Shown here in pieces: positions 1-10,766 of a stretch of 64,000 nucleotides of DNA. The stretch is from Papiliotrema nemorosa (Eukaryota; Basidiomycota; Tremellomycetes; Tremellales; Rhynchogastremaceae): positions 124,001 through 188,000 of the forward strand of contig JASKOT010000022.1 in assembly GCA_032158125.1 (NCBI GenBank), written 5' to 3'. The first letter of the stretch is position 1; each line of letters starts with the position of its first letter. The notes beneath the pieces were generated by a model. That model ran no database searches. It saw nothing but the letters and a program-made list of their open reading frames with translations, and was not told the origin of the DNA. A program made the translations under genes and the position numbers.

Positions 1-128
1 GGGACAAAGCAGGCGGGTGGATCTTGTGTGGGGCAGAGTCGTCTGGCATCTGATAAGCTCGCGAGCTGTAGGCTGCATGATCAACGTTCTATTGGCATGT
101 CATCTATCCTTCGCGCTCTACATGCGTC

Positions 129-785
129 TCATGCCTTGGTATACGTGCTGAAGAATGCCTTATGGATCGCCTCTTTATCGTTCATGATTGTTCGATAGTT
201 GAAATCCGCACAATCAATATGTGTCCCAATGCTTGGATTTGACCCATGCGACCGCTCAAGTACGCCCTTCGACGGTCCATCTCCACCGATCCCCGCTCGA
301 TGTACCATCCAGTCGATGTCCATTGCTTGAGTCGCCAGATACTCCATCACCGCATCATTGTCCTGATGTTGCCCCTCGTACGCCCTAGCCAGAGTCTTCC
401 GAAGAATCCACAAGATTGGGCCGAGAGATTCTCCATAAGGCTTGCTGAATCCTCCAGCGAGGTAAAGGAACTTTCGTACACCATGTCGGCGCATGGCGGG
501 AACGAGCCGTCCAACAAACTCGGTATTGATCTTTGCGTGCATTTGGGCTTCACGGTCCCCCAACATCGCTAAGACATAATCGACTCCTTTGACCAAGGAG
601 TCCAGATCGACATTGGGATCAGTGATGGATCCTTGGGTGATCTCAACTCGATCTGGTTCGGCGAGCTTGGAAGGTGTTCGAACGAGAGCTCGAACTGTAT
701 GTCCATCTTTCAAAGCTTGAGCGACAAAGTGTTTGCCTGTCCCGCCTGTCGCGCCAAGAACGAGAAACGTAGATTTGCTTGTCAT
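129..785 (-). CDS. NAD(P)-binding, NmrA/SDR-like protein
   Basis: This is a single-exon gene of 218 residues. The N-terminus has a Rossmann dinucleotide-binding motif, GATGGTG at residues 11-17, followed by a basic VRTPSK stretch near residue 36 of the kind that favours NADP(H). That pattern is typical of atypical short-chain dehydrogenases of the NAD(P)H-binding/NmrA group. No classical YxxxK catalytic pair is evident, so the substrate cannot be named and a sensor role is also possible. The protein has no signal peptide or membrane segment and is probably cytosolic. It is transcribed away from the F-box/WD40 gene, with about 500 bases between the two starts. I am confident of the fold and not of the function. 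Confidence 0.85.
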   Translation of the reverse strand: MTSKSTFLVLGATGGTGKHFVAQALKDGHTVRALVRTPSKLAEPDRVEITQGSITDPNVDLDSLVKGVDYVLAMLGDREAQMHAKINTEFVGRLVPAMRRHGVRKFLYLAGGFSKPYGESLGPILWILRKTLARAYEGQHQDNDAVMEYLATQAMDIDWMVHRAGIGGDGPSKGVLERSHGSNPSIGTHIDCADFNYRTIMNDKEAIHKAFFSTYTKA

Positions 786-1289
786 TGAGCTGTTACTGTA
801 GTGTCTGAGGTGTGTCGTGAGGTCGATGGGTCGTTGTTGCCAGTGCGACGGTGGATTGATATACCTTTGATCAGTTCGGCGTTCGGGGCGGTCATTTCAC
901 CCGATGACCGCCGTGGTAGTGGTATCTCTATATGATTGCCAATTCACATTGCTGCTTGCATTCAATCTGGGTGCATGGAGGGACAGAGCTAGACCAACTC
1001 GCATTGTGCACGTGCAGGTGATTGTCGAGATGCAGCAGAAAAGCAGGTATGGCCAAAGGGATGGGTGAGGGGATTGACGGCGACACCTCCGAATCTACCG
1101 GCAAAAGTCAGTCACGCTTTTCAACCCCTCTCCGACCATCTCAATACACCTTCAATACAACTTCACCTCAATCGCTCCACAATTCCTTGCGTCTATATAG
1201 CTGCGCTTTCTCCATCTGGGGGGTCTCACCCACTATTCACCCGTCCAGTGCCATCCTGCCGCGAGATTGTCTAAAAGGGGTCATTCAAC
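786..1289. other. Divergent intergenic region
   Basis: This 504-base stretch separates two divergently transcribed genes and presumably carries both promoters. Short open frames occur on the plus strand around 1022-1378, but they lack splice-site or family support. I see no RNA gene or repeat. Confidence 0.5.
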
Positions 1290-3220
1290 TTGAAGCCCTC
1301 ACCCAATATGGACACGGCTATACCGACCAAATTGGGTCAAGCACCCACAGACACACCGAGGACTCTTGCATTGAATAGAAGGCGACTAGGGTCTCTCTTC
1401 GCTTCCATGACTATGGGCAATACGGAGGGTACGACGTCTTCGACCGCTCCGAGCAGTTCAAGAGAGTCTGGCACACCGTCGAAGACAACGAAAGGGGGTC
1501 CAGCTTCTGGTTGGTTATCATGGTTATCCCCTACGAAACAGGTGTATCATTCCGGAGAAGCTGTAGGAGGGGACGAGGCACGATGGAGGGCGGATCTCAA
1601 GGACGATAAATCGCTCGATGTAGATGGGCAGAGTTTAGAAGGGAGCATAAACCTGGAGCTGGGTGGAGAGGCCCGAGAGGAAAACGGGCGCCGATCGAAG
1701 CGGAAGCCTGCTATGTACAGGCTCCCTGACGAGCTGTGAGTGTTTATTACCCAGCGCGCACCAGGCATGCTGATACCGACTAGGTTGATAGAAATCCTGC
1801 TCCGACTACCATTATCTCCGAGCCAAATACGAACTCTATCCCTCGTCTCTTGCCGCTTTCAGGCCCTGTCCCAAGCACCACAACTATGGTCACACCTCTT
1901 CCACTCGACAAGTGGCTTTGAACTCTTACCGGAGTTTGCTCATCGTGTGGTCGCGTCAGATGTACCGCCTCAAGGTCATTGGGATGGAGTCGAATGGGTG
2001 TCATCGACAACAGAACCTCCACTCGAATCCCATTCAATACCGGTGCACTATCCCACCTTATACCACTCTCGTGGAGCCTTGTCTCGTATTATTCGCTGCG
2101 AGAGTCCGAGCGGACCTCCGCATCTTGCGACTCTCAGAGAACACACCGATTCGGTCTACTGCGTCCATATTGCGACACCTTGGTTGATCACTGGATCAAG
2201 AGATCGGTCTTTACGGTTTTGGAAGCTTGCAGAACTCCCTTTATATCCTTATCAGGGTATCACGATGGAGACCAGACTGGTGAGGACCATCGACAGAGCA
2301 CACGACGGGAGTGTCCTGAGCGTGGATTTTGAGATGGACGATACAGGCTGCAATGGAGTGTTGGTCACTGGAAGTTCCGATATGACGGCTTGCGTATGGA
2401 GTGTGGATGTAGAGAGTGGAGAAGAAATTGAGGTTAAGAAGGTCGCTACATTGAGGGGCCATACAGGAGGTGTGTTGGGCATCGCGCTGAGCCGGGTTAG
2501 GATCGCAACTGGGTACGTAGACCTCCACTGCTATAATAGCAGTACTCATCACTAGCTCGAAAGACCACTCGATCAGAATTTGGGATAGGACGACGCATGC
2601 GCATCTGTTCACTTTTGACGAACACCAAGGACCTGTCAATTGCCTTGCTCTCGGTCCTTTGGCCAACAACCAAAAAGAGCAGGTTGTCAGCGCATCCGGT
2701 GATGGGGCCTGGATCATATGGGATATAATCACCGGGAAAGAGATCAGGCGAGGCGCAGGAGATGGCAGAGGTCTGGCTTGTGTGATTTGGGAGGTGCGTA
2801 CTTTACATGATCTCGCGACTAGGCGGCTCACCCATCAGGGAGACAAGATCATAACGGGAGACAACGATCGGATGGTAAAATTGTTCTCGGCAGCCGATTC
2901 GACCCTCGTGAAGACGTTTGAAGGTCATACAGACCTCGTTCGATCCGTCGCCATGGACAAGCAGCACAATATGATCGTTTCCGGCTCGTACGACCAGAGC
3001 GTCCGCATGTGGGACGTGAAGTCGGGGAATATGATCAGGCGTATAAGGGGAAATCACTCGAGTCTCATCTTTGGTGTCGCGGTAGATCGCGGTCGAGTCG
3101 TCTCGTACGTTGCAAATTTACAGCGTAAGGCTGGCCTGATGCGACAGTGTCTCCCATGATTCGACAATACAGGTGTACACCTATGGGCAGTCTTTACCAT
3201 ATCGAGGCTTGTTCGCTTGA
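1290..3220 (+). CDS. F-box/WD40 repeat protein (putative SCF substrate receptor)
   Basis: The predicted exons are 1290-1735, 1784-2512, 2556-2793, 2839-3104 and 3148-3220, joining in frame to 583 residues. A low-complexity Ser/Thr-rich N-terminus is followed by an F-box that begins at LPDELLIEILLRLP, across the first intron. About seven WD40 repeats follow (for example GSRDRSLRFW, GSSDMTACVW, GSKDHSIRIW, GSYDQSVRMW). This architecture belongs to Cdc4/Met30/Pop-type adaptors, which bind Skp1 through the F-box and a phosphorylated target through the propeller. A cullin, CDC53/CUL1, lies elsewhere in this window. The last exon choice (VSHDSTIQVY, then stop) was preferred over frame-open alternatives because it completes the last blade. 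The start may instead be the second ATG at 1308. The specific target is unknown. Confidence 0.85.
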
Positions 3221-3456
3221 TCACCGACTATATGATAGGGTGAAGATTGTAGTTAGAAATGAAAAGTGACCTGTTGTCTAAGCTTGTTGTTGTAGCTCAT
3301 GCGATGCAATGCATTGTCGTCTATGCTGTCTAGATCTAAGAATGGCACAAACATGGCTGATATTACAAGTGGGATGGTGAGTTTTATACAAAGCGTTCCA
3401 AGTGTAGGCTTGTGAAAAGTCCCGAGAGGGCGACGATGAGAATGATCGGTCGAGGT

Positions 3457-4251
3457 CTACCTGACAAGTACACCAACCATGCATTCCTGCATCATGTACT
3501 CCATGTTCACCCAAGAGTGAGTCAACACTAAAATGAGCTAGTGTCCCGCACTTCGGGATTATGAGCTCACTGAATAACTTTGTCCCGTCTCTACCGGCGA
3601 CACGCATGAGTTCGTCCTCCCCACCAGGGTGGAAGGGGAGGTAAGGCGTTATATTATAGACTTTGCCATTGAAGGCGGACCAAGCATTGTCCCGAGTGTT
3701 ATGCTGCCAGTGAGCTTCCGCGTCCCCTTCAGGCGACAAGTACGACCAACCCTCTTCAGCTCTTCCATTGAGACTCGTATAAACCCCACTCCGGTGCCTT
3801 TTAGATCTTTCCCGCTTTGCGTGAGACGCGCCCAATCCAATGCAGAACAACCAGGAGCCAACGCAACCTTCCCTCTCCCCTTCTTCTTCACCTGTTCCTT
3901 CGTCTCGCTCTGTAGCCCAAAAGCAGGTTTGACCGTCGTACTCGGCGGAGGAGCCATATTGCCAATAGGCGTTGCGTCGGGCAATATAGCAATGTTCAGC
4001 TCTGACGGTGCTTCTTCCGCTTCACGCGGGGGCGAAGGGGGAGCTAGGTTGAAGGAGGGTGGAGGTGGGATTGGTTTGGATGGACCTGCCGCGGACGACG
4101 AAGGCGCTTGAGAACGTTGATGGGAGTCTGGGAGGGGAAAAGGGGGAGGTACATCAAGATCTTCTTGCTCTTCGTCATTTGAGACGTTAGGAGTAGGTGT
4201 TGGACGGGACCAGCCCGGTATGGAGGGTATCAGCTGAATGTCAGCTGACAA
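3457..4251 (-). CDS. Cytochrome b5-like heme-binding protein
   Basis: Three exons (4251-3751, 3703-3571, 3527-3457) encode 234 residues. The first about 120 residues are Pro/Ser-rich and probably disordered. A conserved linker with an LDWARL motif leads into a cytochrome b5 domain. Both axial heme histidines are visible: one in FHPGG and one in THSW, the second being restored by the intron at 3528-3570. The chain ends with ECMVGVLVR, the usual b5 core ending, so there is no C-terminal membrane anchor. The arrangement resembles the soluble b5 proteins of the yeast Irc21 / N-terminal b5 reductase type, without a reductase domain. It probably passes single electrons in the cytosol. The redox partner is unknown. 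Confidence 0.85.
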
Positions 4252-4542
4252 GCCGGGCTAGAGGACGCAAGGCTGACCCATGACATGGTCTATTTCCCTT
4301 CTACAAGGCAGCCAGGCAATCTCAGCGTCGTCTACGAGGTCGTGTGAGGTATAAGTATCTGTCAACAAAGATCGACAGGCTGATAGCGGTGAGCTGAATT
4401 TGCCACCCACCCTGTCGAGGTTTCCCACGGTGACACTCCCTGATGGTTGACTGGACCGACGCTCTGATACCGGGCAACGCGATTTCGGGTCGCATCAGCT
4501 TTCCTCGTCTTCCTCTCAACTTGTCTGGTCTTTCAGCCCGAG

Positions 4543-4595
4543 ATGTGAGCTGTCCTGGAGATCCACCGGTTGGATGATCATAAGCTGATCTACAG
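4543..4595 (+). promoter_or_regulatory. Intron splitting the RAD50 initiation codon (AT|G)
   Basis: The exon supplies only AT before a strong donor (GTGAGC), and the acceptor CTACAG is followed by G GCA TCG. Splicing creates ATG GCA TCG CTG AAC AAG, which matches the expected Rad50 N-terminus. No in-frame upstream ATG was found in the downstream exon's frame. In unspliced RNA the same position reads ATG TGA, a start immediately followed by a stop. Confidence 0.75.
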
Positions 4596-7500
4596 GGCAT
4601 CGCTGAACAAGCTTGCCATTCGGGGGATCCGATCATTTGACGACAAACATGTCCAAGTGATCGAATTCTACTCGCCCTTGACGGTCATCGTAGGGCACAA
4701 CGGTAGTGGAAAGACTGTCAGTTGCCTCGACCCTTACGTGATGCGAAGCTGATGTGCAGACCATCATCGAATGCTTAAACTATGTAACGTCGGGTATATT
4801 ACCCCCAGGTAGCAAGACGGGCGGAGCGTTCATCCATGATCCCAAGGTGAGCTAGGCATGAGTCGAGGGAAGCGACATGCACTTATACCCTCCAGATGGC
4901 GAACGAAAAGGAGGTGAAAGCTCAGGTCAGGCTGAGGTTCTGGAACGTCAACAGACAACGTATGACCGCAACGAGGAATCTGCAGGTCACCATGAAGAAG
5001 GGAGGAGGATTGACCATGAAGACGTTGGAGGGATTATTGGCGAAGACGGATGTCGGTGATGACAACAAGGTATGTTTCAAGTTTCTTCGTGGCGTAGAGG
5101 CGGCACTGAGCAGATAGAGGAATACCATCTCGACTAAATGTTCCGAAATGGACGAGGAAGTCCCACTCTTGCTTGGAGTGTCAAAAGCGATCCTGGAAAA
5201 CGTCATCTTCTGTCACCAAGAGGAATCTAATTGGCCTTTGTCTGAGCCTGCCACGTTGAAGAAGAAGTTTGACGATATTTTCGAGGCCACAAAGTTAGCT
5301 CCCCGAACCCCTTTCGTCCTGAGCTGACTTCTAGGTATACCAAAGCCTTAGACAATATCAAAGCGTTGAAGAAGGAGCGTACTGCCGAGCTCAAGCTGGA
5401 CAAGGAACGTCTAAGTCATGCCAAATCCGACAAGGACAAGGCGGAAAAGGTGAGCTCGAAGTCCTGTCTGAAGTAGGCTCACATTGCAGATGAGGAAGCA
5501 GCTTGAGCAAGAACGAGCAGCGGAGAATGCGAAAGCCACTGAGGCAGAAGAGTTAAAGATCGAGGTGCAGAGGCTCAAGGACATCAACATGGAGTACTAC
5601 GGCCAGGCCGCCACCTTTCAGTCCCAATTCGACCATGAGAAGAATCTGAAGGAGATGTTGAGGATGAAGAAGGAGAACCAAGCGAGTATCATCGGTGATT
5701 TCAAGCTCATGAACGGTGGTCCGAAGATCCGCATGACTTCTATCATCCGCTGACGTAATGCAGAACCGACGGATGAGCTGCAGGACCGCTTGAAGAACTT
5801 CGACTCTCATCTGAAGACACTAGAAGCCAAGCGGGCCAAACAGATTGAGCTGAGGGAAAAGGAGGCGGAAACTACCAAGGATTTGAGAAATCGAGAGCAT
5901 CGGTTGGCGATGAATCATGGTAGTCTTGTTGGGAAGCGTTCGGTGAGTCGTGCAAATAACACTTCGGTCGAAACATTGCTTCCCCGGAAGTATTCTCCCG
6001 AACTGACCTGGGTAGAAATACGAGGAGGATCTGAAAGCTCGGGAGGCTACGATTAAGCAGGTTGCTGCGGATCAGGATATCGCTGGATACGACTATTCGC
6101 CCTTGGAAGAGAGCCGAATTGCCGAATTTGTGGACAAGATCCATGAGCTCGTAAAGAGAGCTGAGACCGACTACAAAAGGTTGCAGGTCAGACAATGCGC
6201 ATTTGTCCGGGCCAAGCTGACCCATCAGGCAGATGGAGCCCGCCAGGAAAGAGCCATCCAGGCGGAGCTCGATCGATTGGCGGGCATCCGATCGGGAGCT
6301 GTTGCGACCAAGAAGAGCAAGCAGGATCAGATTGTCAGTGGTGCTCATATTTGGCTCATAGCTGACTCGCAGGTCCAAATCAACAACAAGATCAGATCGT
6401 CCGAGGCTAGCTTCGACTCCGTCTCCTCCCTCGACGTGGAGATTGAACTTCTTCAAGGCAAGATTGCCGAAGCGAAAGAGCAACGTGGAAAGCTGGAACA
6501 GGACATCCGAGATGCCAAGTACGACGAGCAGCTCCGGGACAAGAATGTCACGATCAGGCAGAAAGAGGCAGACAAGGACAAGCTTTCTGAAGAGCTGTCG
6601 TCCCTGAATCGACAAGCGGATTCTCGAGCTAAACTGGCCATCAAGCGGGGTGAAGTTACTTCGAAAGAGGGCCAGGTAGCCGCATCGTCAGTCCTCATGT
6701 CATGGTTCCTCTCAAGTCTGAGCTGAGCTGCAGAGTCGCAAGTCACAGGGCTCGCTTCAAGGAGCTTGTTGGTACCGATTTGGAGGCGGAATCAATGGAA
6801 GATAAGATAAGTCTTGCTTCCAGGCGACGAGACCGAGAAGTCCAAGAAGCAGAATCTTCCGCTGCGGCGGCTAGTAGAAGCTTGTCACAACTGCAGACCT
6901 CGTACAACATCGCCAAGCGGACTCTCAAGGAGAAGTCAGATGAGCTCAGTCGACTGGAAAAGCAATTAAGCGATGGTCTCAAAGAGAGCGGGAAAGAATC
7001 AGCAGAGGATGCTATCAAGGAGGCGGAAACGGAGCTCAAGATTATCCGAGAGTGAGCCGGCCTGCGAGGAATCCGGATAAGCTGACCGGGTAGCGAGATG
7101 AACTCTAAAGAACAGACGACTCAATTCTGGCAGCAAATCCTGGAGCGAGCGCAAAGTGCACACAAGTGTATGGCATGTGACCGAGATATTCAAGACAAGG
7201 AAATCAAGGCTATCGAGAGCTATGTAAGTTATCACCTTCCGAGGATGCATCAGCTAACGTGCAGATGCTGAGACGGATTAACAACTCTAAGCGAGGTAGT
7301 CAGGATGAATTGAAAGAAGACGAGCAGACTTGGATGGCTGAGCTGGAGACAAGGCGAGGATGGGAAAATTGGTCAGCACAAATCACGGACCTTAGCGAAC
7401 GTGTCATCCCGCCTTTAGAGAAACAGGTTGAAGAAGAGGGGGCTCAGATCGAGAAAGTACAAGAGGAGGTTGAAGAGGTCAGCTCTTTCGCTTAATGTGT

Positions 7501-9563
7501 CATCAAGCTGACTTTCAGTCCAAAATCAAGGTGCAGAAAGCCAAGCTGGCGGCGCGAGACTTGCAGACTCTGAGAAGTGCTGCCACGCTCATCACCCGGA
7601 CCCTTGGCGAGATCAAGGATCTCAAGGCAGAAGTCGTGCGATTGGAGCGGGATTTAGCTGGGTCCGGATCGCTCAAAACGGTCGACGAGGTCCAGCACGA
7701 GGTCAACGTTATCGCGAACGAGATGTACGTCGTGTATAGCCAAGTCACGGATATGCTGACATTCGCAGCAAGAACTTGCAGAGGGAAGCCGGCGCGATCA
7801 CATCGGAAAAAGAGCTCAAGACGAATGCTGTACGAAGTCACAGTGACGACATCAGCGAGAAGACCCTGAAGTTGGGTGAGCTCAAGGGGCAACTGGAGAA
7901 GCGAAATCTTGCAGAGGCTGCGTTGAAGGATCTACACAGCAGCCTCGCTGCCTTGCAGGCGGAGTTGAAGGTGAGCATCATATGGCGTCTACGAGTCCAG
8001 AGCCTGATCTTTAGGATTTAGATCAGTCTGCTCAGGCTGCAGAAGCGCCGTGGAAGCAGAAGATTGACGAGATGAACCGATATCGAACAGACCGGGAGGC
8101 CGCTGAACTCGCCGCTAGCGCCCAAGTCGAGTCATACAAGAAGAGCCTTTTGGAGCTTGAAGCGAAACACAATGCTTGTCAGAGGTCAGCTAAATTCAGC
8201 TCTTTGATTAGTCCAGCTGACGAGAAGCTACTTGACCGAAGGCAACGATCGCAAGATCCGAGAGAATGAGGCCCAGATGGAGGACACCAAGCGAGAAATC
8301 GCTACTTCGACCGAGGCTTTGCGCAATATTGATAACACCATCTCGTCATTGCGAGACGACCTCGGGAAGGCCAACAACCTTAAATCGACAATCTCGGCTA
8401 ATTTGCGACATCGCAGCGGTCAAAAGGAGATTGCCAAGCTGGAAGAAGAGCTCGACGGGATTGACCTCGCCGCGGCTGCTCGAACCAGGAGGGAGTTCAA
8501 CACAAAGTACGCTGGTATGCTTCAGGAAGAGCAAGAGAAGCAGAACAAGGCGAGTCATCGAGAGGACTCTTGCTATCGAAGGAAGCTGATGGCGCAGTGG
8601 AGTATTGCATGCGGAGAGTTAACTCAAATGACCAAGAACCGGGAGCAATTGGAGAAAACGCTCAAAGCGGATTATGAGGGTATCGACAAGCAGTACAGGA
8701 TGCAATTGATCAAGACCAAGGTGATTCGGCAGGACCTAGGGGCGAAGGCTGTGCTGAGTACAGATCGGTGAGACTGCCAATAACGACTTGGACAAGTATG
8801 GAAAGGCGCTCGACAAGTAAGCTACGGATGGCGTAGCTGCGACCACACGAACTGATAGGTAGTGCCATTCTGAAATATCACTCGATCAAGATGGACGAGA
8901 TCAACGATACTATAGGACACCTTTGGAACAAGACGTACCAGGGAACTGGTCAGTTTACGCTCTTTCTAAGCCTCATGAATGAGCTAACATGCAGATATCG
9001 ACGGCATACGGATTGTGTCTGATCATGATGAGTCTAGCTCCACTTCGACTCGAAAGTCGTATAACTACCGGGTCGTCATGGTGAAGAATGATGTCGAGCT
9101 GGACATGCGAGGACGGTGCTCGGCTGGACAAAAGGTCCTGGCGTCTATTATCATCAGATTGGCTTTAGCCGAGTCCTTCGGTCAAGGTTGTGGTGTGTTG
9201 GCTCTTGACGAGTAGGTCTCTGGCGATGACTGGGATTCAAAAGCTGACGATAGACCAACGACCAACCTAGATCAGGAAAACATCAACGCGCTCGCAGAGG
9301 CCCTGGCAGAGTGAGTCCCCCTCTCAAGGCATGGCAATAGCTGATTAACAGGATCATCCGTGATCGAAGACGTCAAGCGAATTTCCAGCTAATCGTCATT
9401 ACCCACGACGAGGGATTCTTGAATCGATTGGCTGCTCATGACGTGCTGGAGTACTACTGGTCAGTCATAACACGAGTAGTCCACTGGTAGCTGACGGTAT
9501 AGGCGAGTGAGTCGAGATGCTTCGCAGAAGAGTACATTGGAGAGACAGAGAGTCGGCTTGTAG
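4543..9563 (+). CDS. RAD50: DNA repair ATPase Rad50
   Basis: Rad50 is the SMC-like ATPase of the Mre11-Rad50-Nbs1/Xrs2 complex, which processes double-strand breaks and telomere ends in the nucleus. The N-terminal lobe has [12 protein letters not shown] and Walker [10 protein letters not shown] very long coiled coil is interrupted by the zinc hook CMAC at about 7167-7178. The C-terminal lobe has the signature [20 protein letters not shown], Walker B (VLALDE) and the switch histidine (VITHDEGF). More than 20 introns, mostly 40-50 nt, were found. The start codon is split: AT at 4543-4544, intron 4545-4595, then GGCATCG, giving MASLNK. One junction near 6675-6735 does not resolve cleanly to a consensus GT-AG pair. 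The total is about 1,300 residues, normal for the family. Confidence 0.96.
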
Positions 9564-9679
9564 GGATACCCTGAGACGTACGGAGTGACTGCATTATATC
9601 GTTACGGAAGTCGGGAGCGGTTTGACATTATGACCATTATGAATATAAATGCGCAAATATTGGATATAGCAACTACACC

Positions 9680-10459
9680 CTATGACCAGTCGCTGCCTTC
9701 GGCAACGATCTCTACTATCCTCGTCAATCCTTTCAGGTCCTCATCGTCGAAAGTAGCTAGATTGGTGGAATCCAAATCAAAGACGCCAATGGTTCGACGT
9801 TGACCGTTGATGTTGACGGTGAGGGGAATGACAATTTCCGACTTTGTGTCACCATCGCAAGCTGTCTCATCAGCTCGACATGATGAATAACACGTAGGAA
9901 GCTGACCAATATGACCCGGATAAGCCTCCACATCGGGAACAACCAGTCCCTTTTCGCTAACAAAGGCATCTGCACATACGCCTTTACCTTTACGAGGCGT
10001 AATGGTGACGCAGGCTGGACGGCCGTTGAAGGGGCCCAGAGTCAGGTTCTGGGATGTAAAGGTAGAAGAGAGGGGTAGTGCATAGTGGTAGAATCCTGAA
10101 ATGAGCCCTGATGTTCCATATGAAGGTTGAGATAGGATGGTAGGTACGTACCGACCCAATTTATGATTGGCGTATGGGATTCTGCCTGTTTGCCGTAAAG
10201 ATGAGAAGAGAGAAAAGCGTGATACAAAAGCGCAGAAGTCTGGGAGAGGTTGGAAACCTGACTATGAGCGATGAGTGAGTAAGTGGGGACAAGGCGACAT
10301 ACCCAATATCGGCTGCCTTCAAGGAGAGAAAGGAGTTGAGATGTGATATGAGCGTAGAAATCCGCTTTGCTGGATATCAGCTTATAAATATTCAGAGGAG
10401 GCAGTCGCAGCTGACGAGACTACATCTTCAGGGATGTAAGAGCTGTCGGCGTGTGGCAT
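9680..10459 (-). CDS. Free methionine-(R)-sulfoxide reductase, GAF domain (fRMsr)
   Basis: Five exons (10459-10416, 10369-10303, 10257-10152, 10095-9907, 9861-9680) join to 195 residues. The start MPHADSS and the WVSNLSQ...YHAF and NWVGFY segments are characteristic of this GAF-fold enzyme. It reduces free L-methionine-(R)-sulfoxide in the cytosol with thioredoxin as donor. The three conserved cysteines of the family are present in GRPAC, GKGVC and ACDGDTKSE, so the catalytic and resolving residues look intact. GVFDLDS and FDDEDLKGL complete the domain. The gene converges with RAD50, with about 115 bases between stops, and is divergent from FCF2. All exon phases add up, which supports the model. 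Confidence 0.92.
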
Positions 10460-10766
10460 GTCGATACGAGGGTGGTCGTGCGAGAATCTATGGTGTGTGG
10501 TTCTGAAATTGTGGTGGATCAAACGGTGAACTTTCTGAAACATGCCAGATGGGGGACGGAGATGGATGACATGTCCGTTTCGAGGTGGAGGGGTGACGGC
10601 ATCTTTGGCTTTGTCTCCCGGTAAAATGTTGAGAGCTGCAATCCCATTCTCGACCATCACACCACACCACACCACTGCTCAATCCACTTGCGTAGCACAG
10701 CCTTCAGAAGGCGATCCCTTTTGCACTCAGGAAGCATCACCCCAGCTATTGCTTGCTACACGCAGC
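10460..10766. other. Divergent promoter region, fRMsr / FCF2
   Basis: About 300 bases separate the two divergent starts. An open frame continuous with FCF2 runs upstream to 10542, but the first ATG that gives a typical protein start is at 10767. A CACACCACACCACACC-type short repeat lies at about 10660-10676. I see nothing else here. Confidence 0.45.

Noticed and set aside
246..572. Plus-strand frame opposite the NAD(P)-binding gene
   Set aside because: It is antisense to a well-supported gene and has no recognisable product.
3105..3180. Alternative ends for the F-box/WD40 gene (VHLWAV... or reading through VANLQR)
   Set aside because: Both give a stop but destroy the last WD40 blade. The 3105-3147 intron gives VSHDSTIQVYTYGQS, which fits the repeat.
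3457..3527. Second intron in the cytochrome b5 last exon (GTGAAC...TGCAG)
   Set aside because: Reading straight through gives THSWVNMEYMMQECMVGVLVR, which matches the b5 ending and keeps the second heme histidine.
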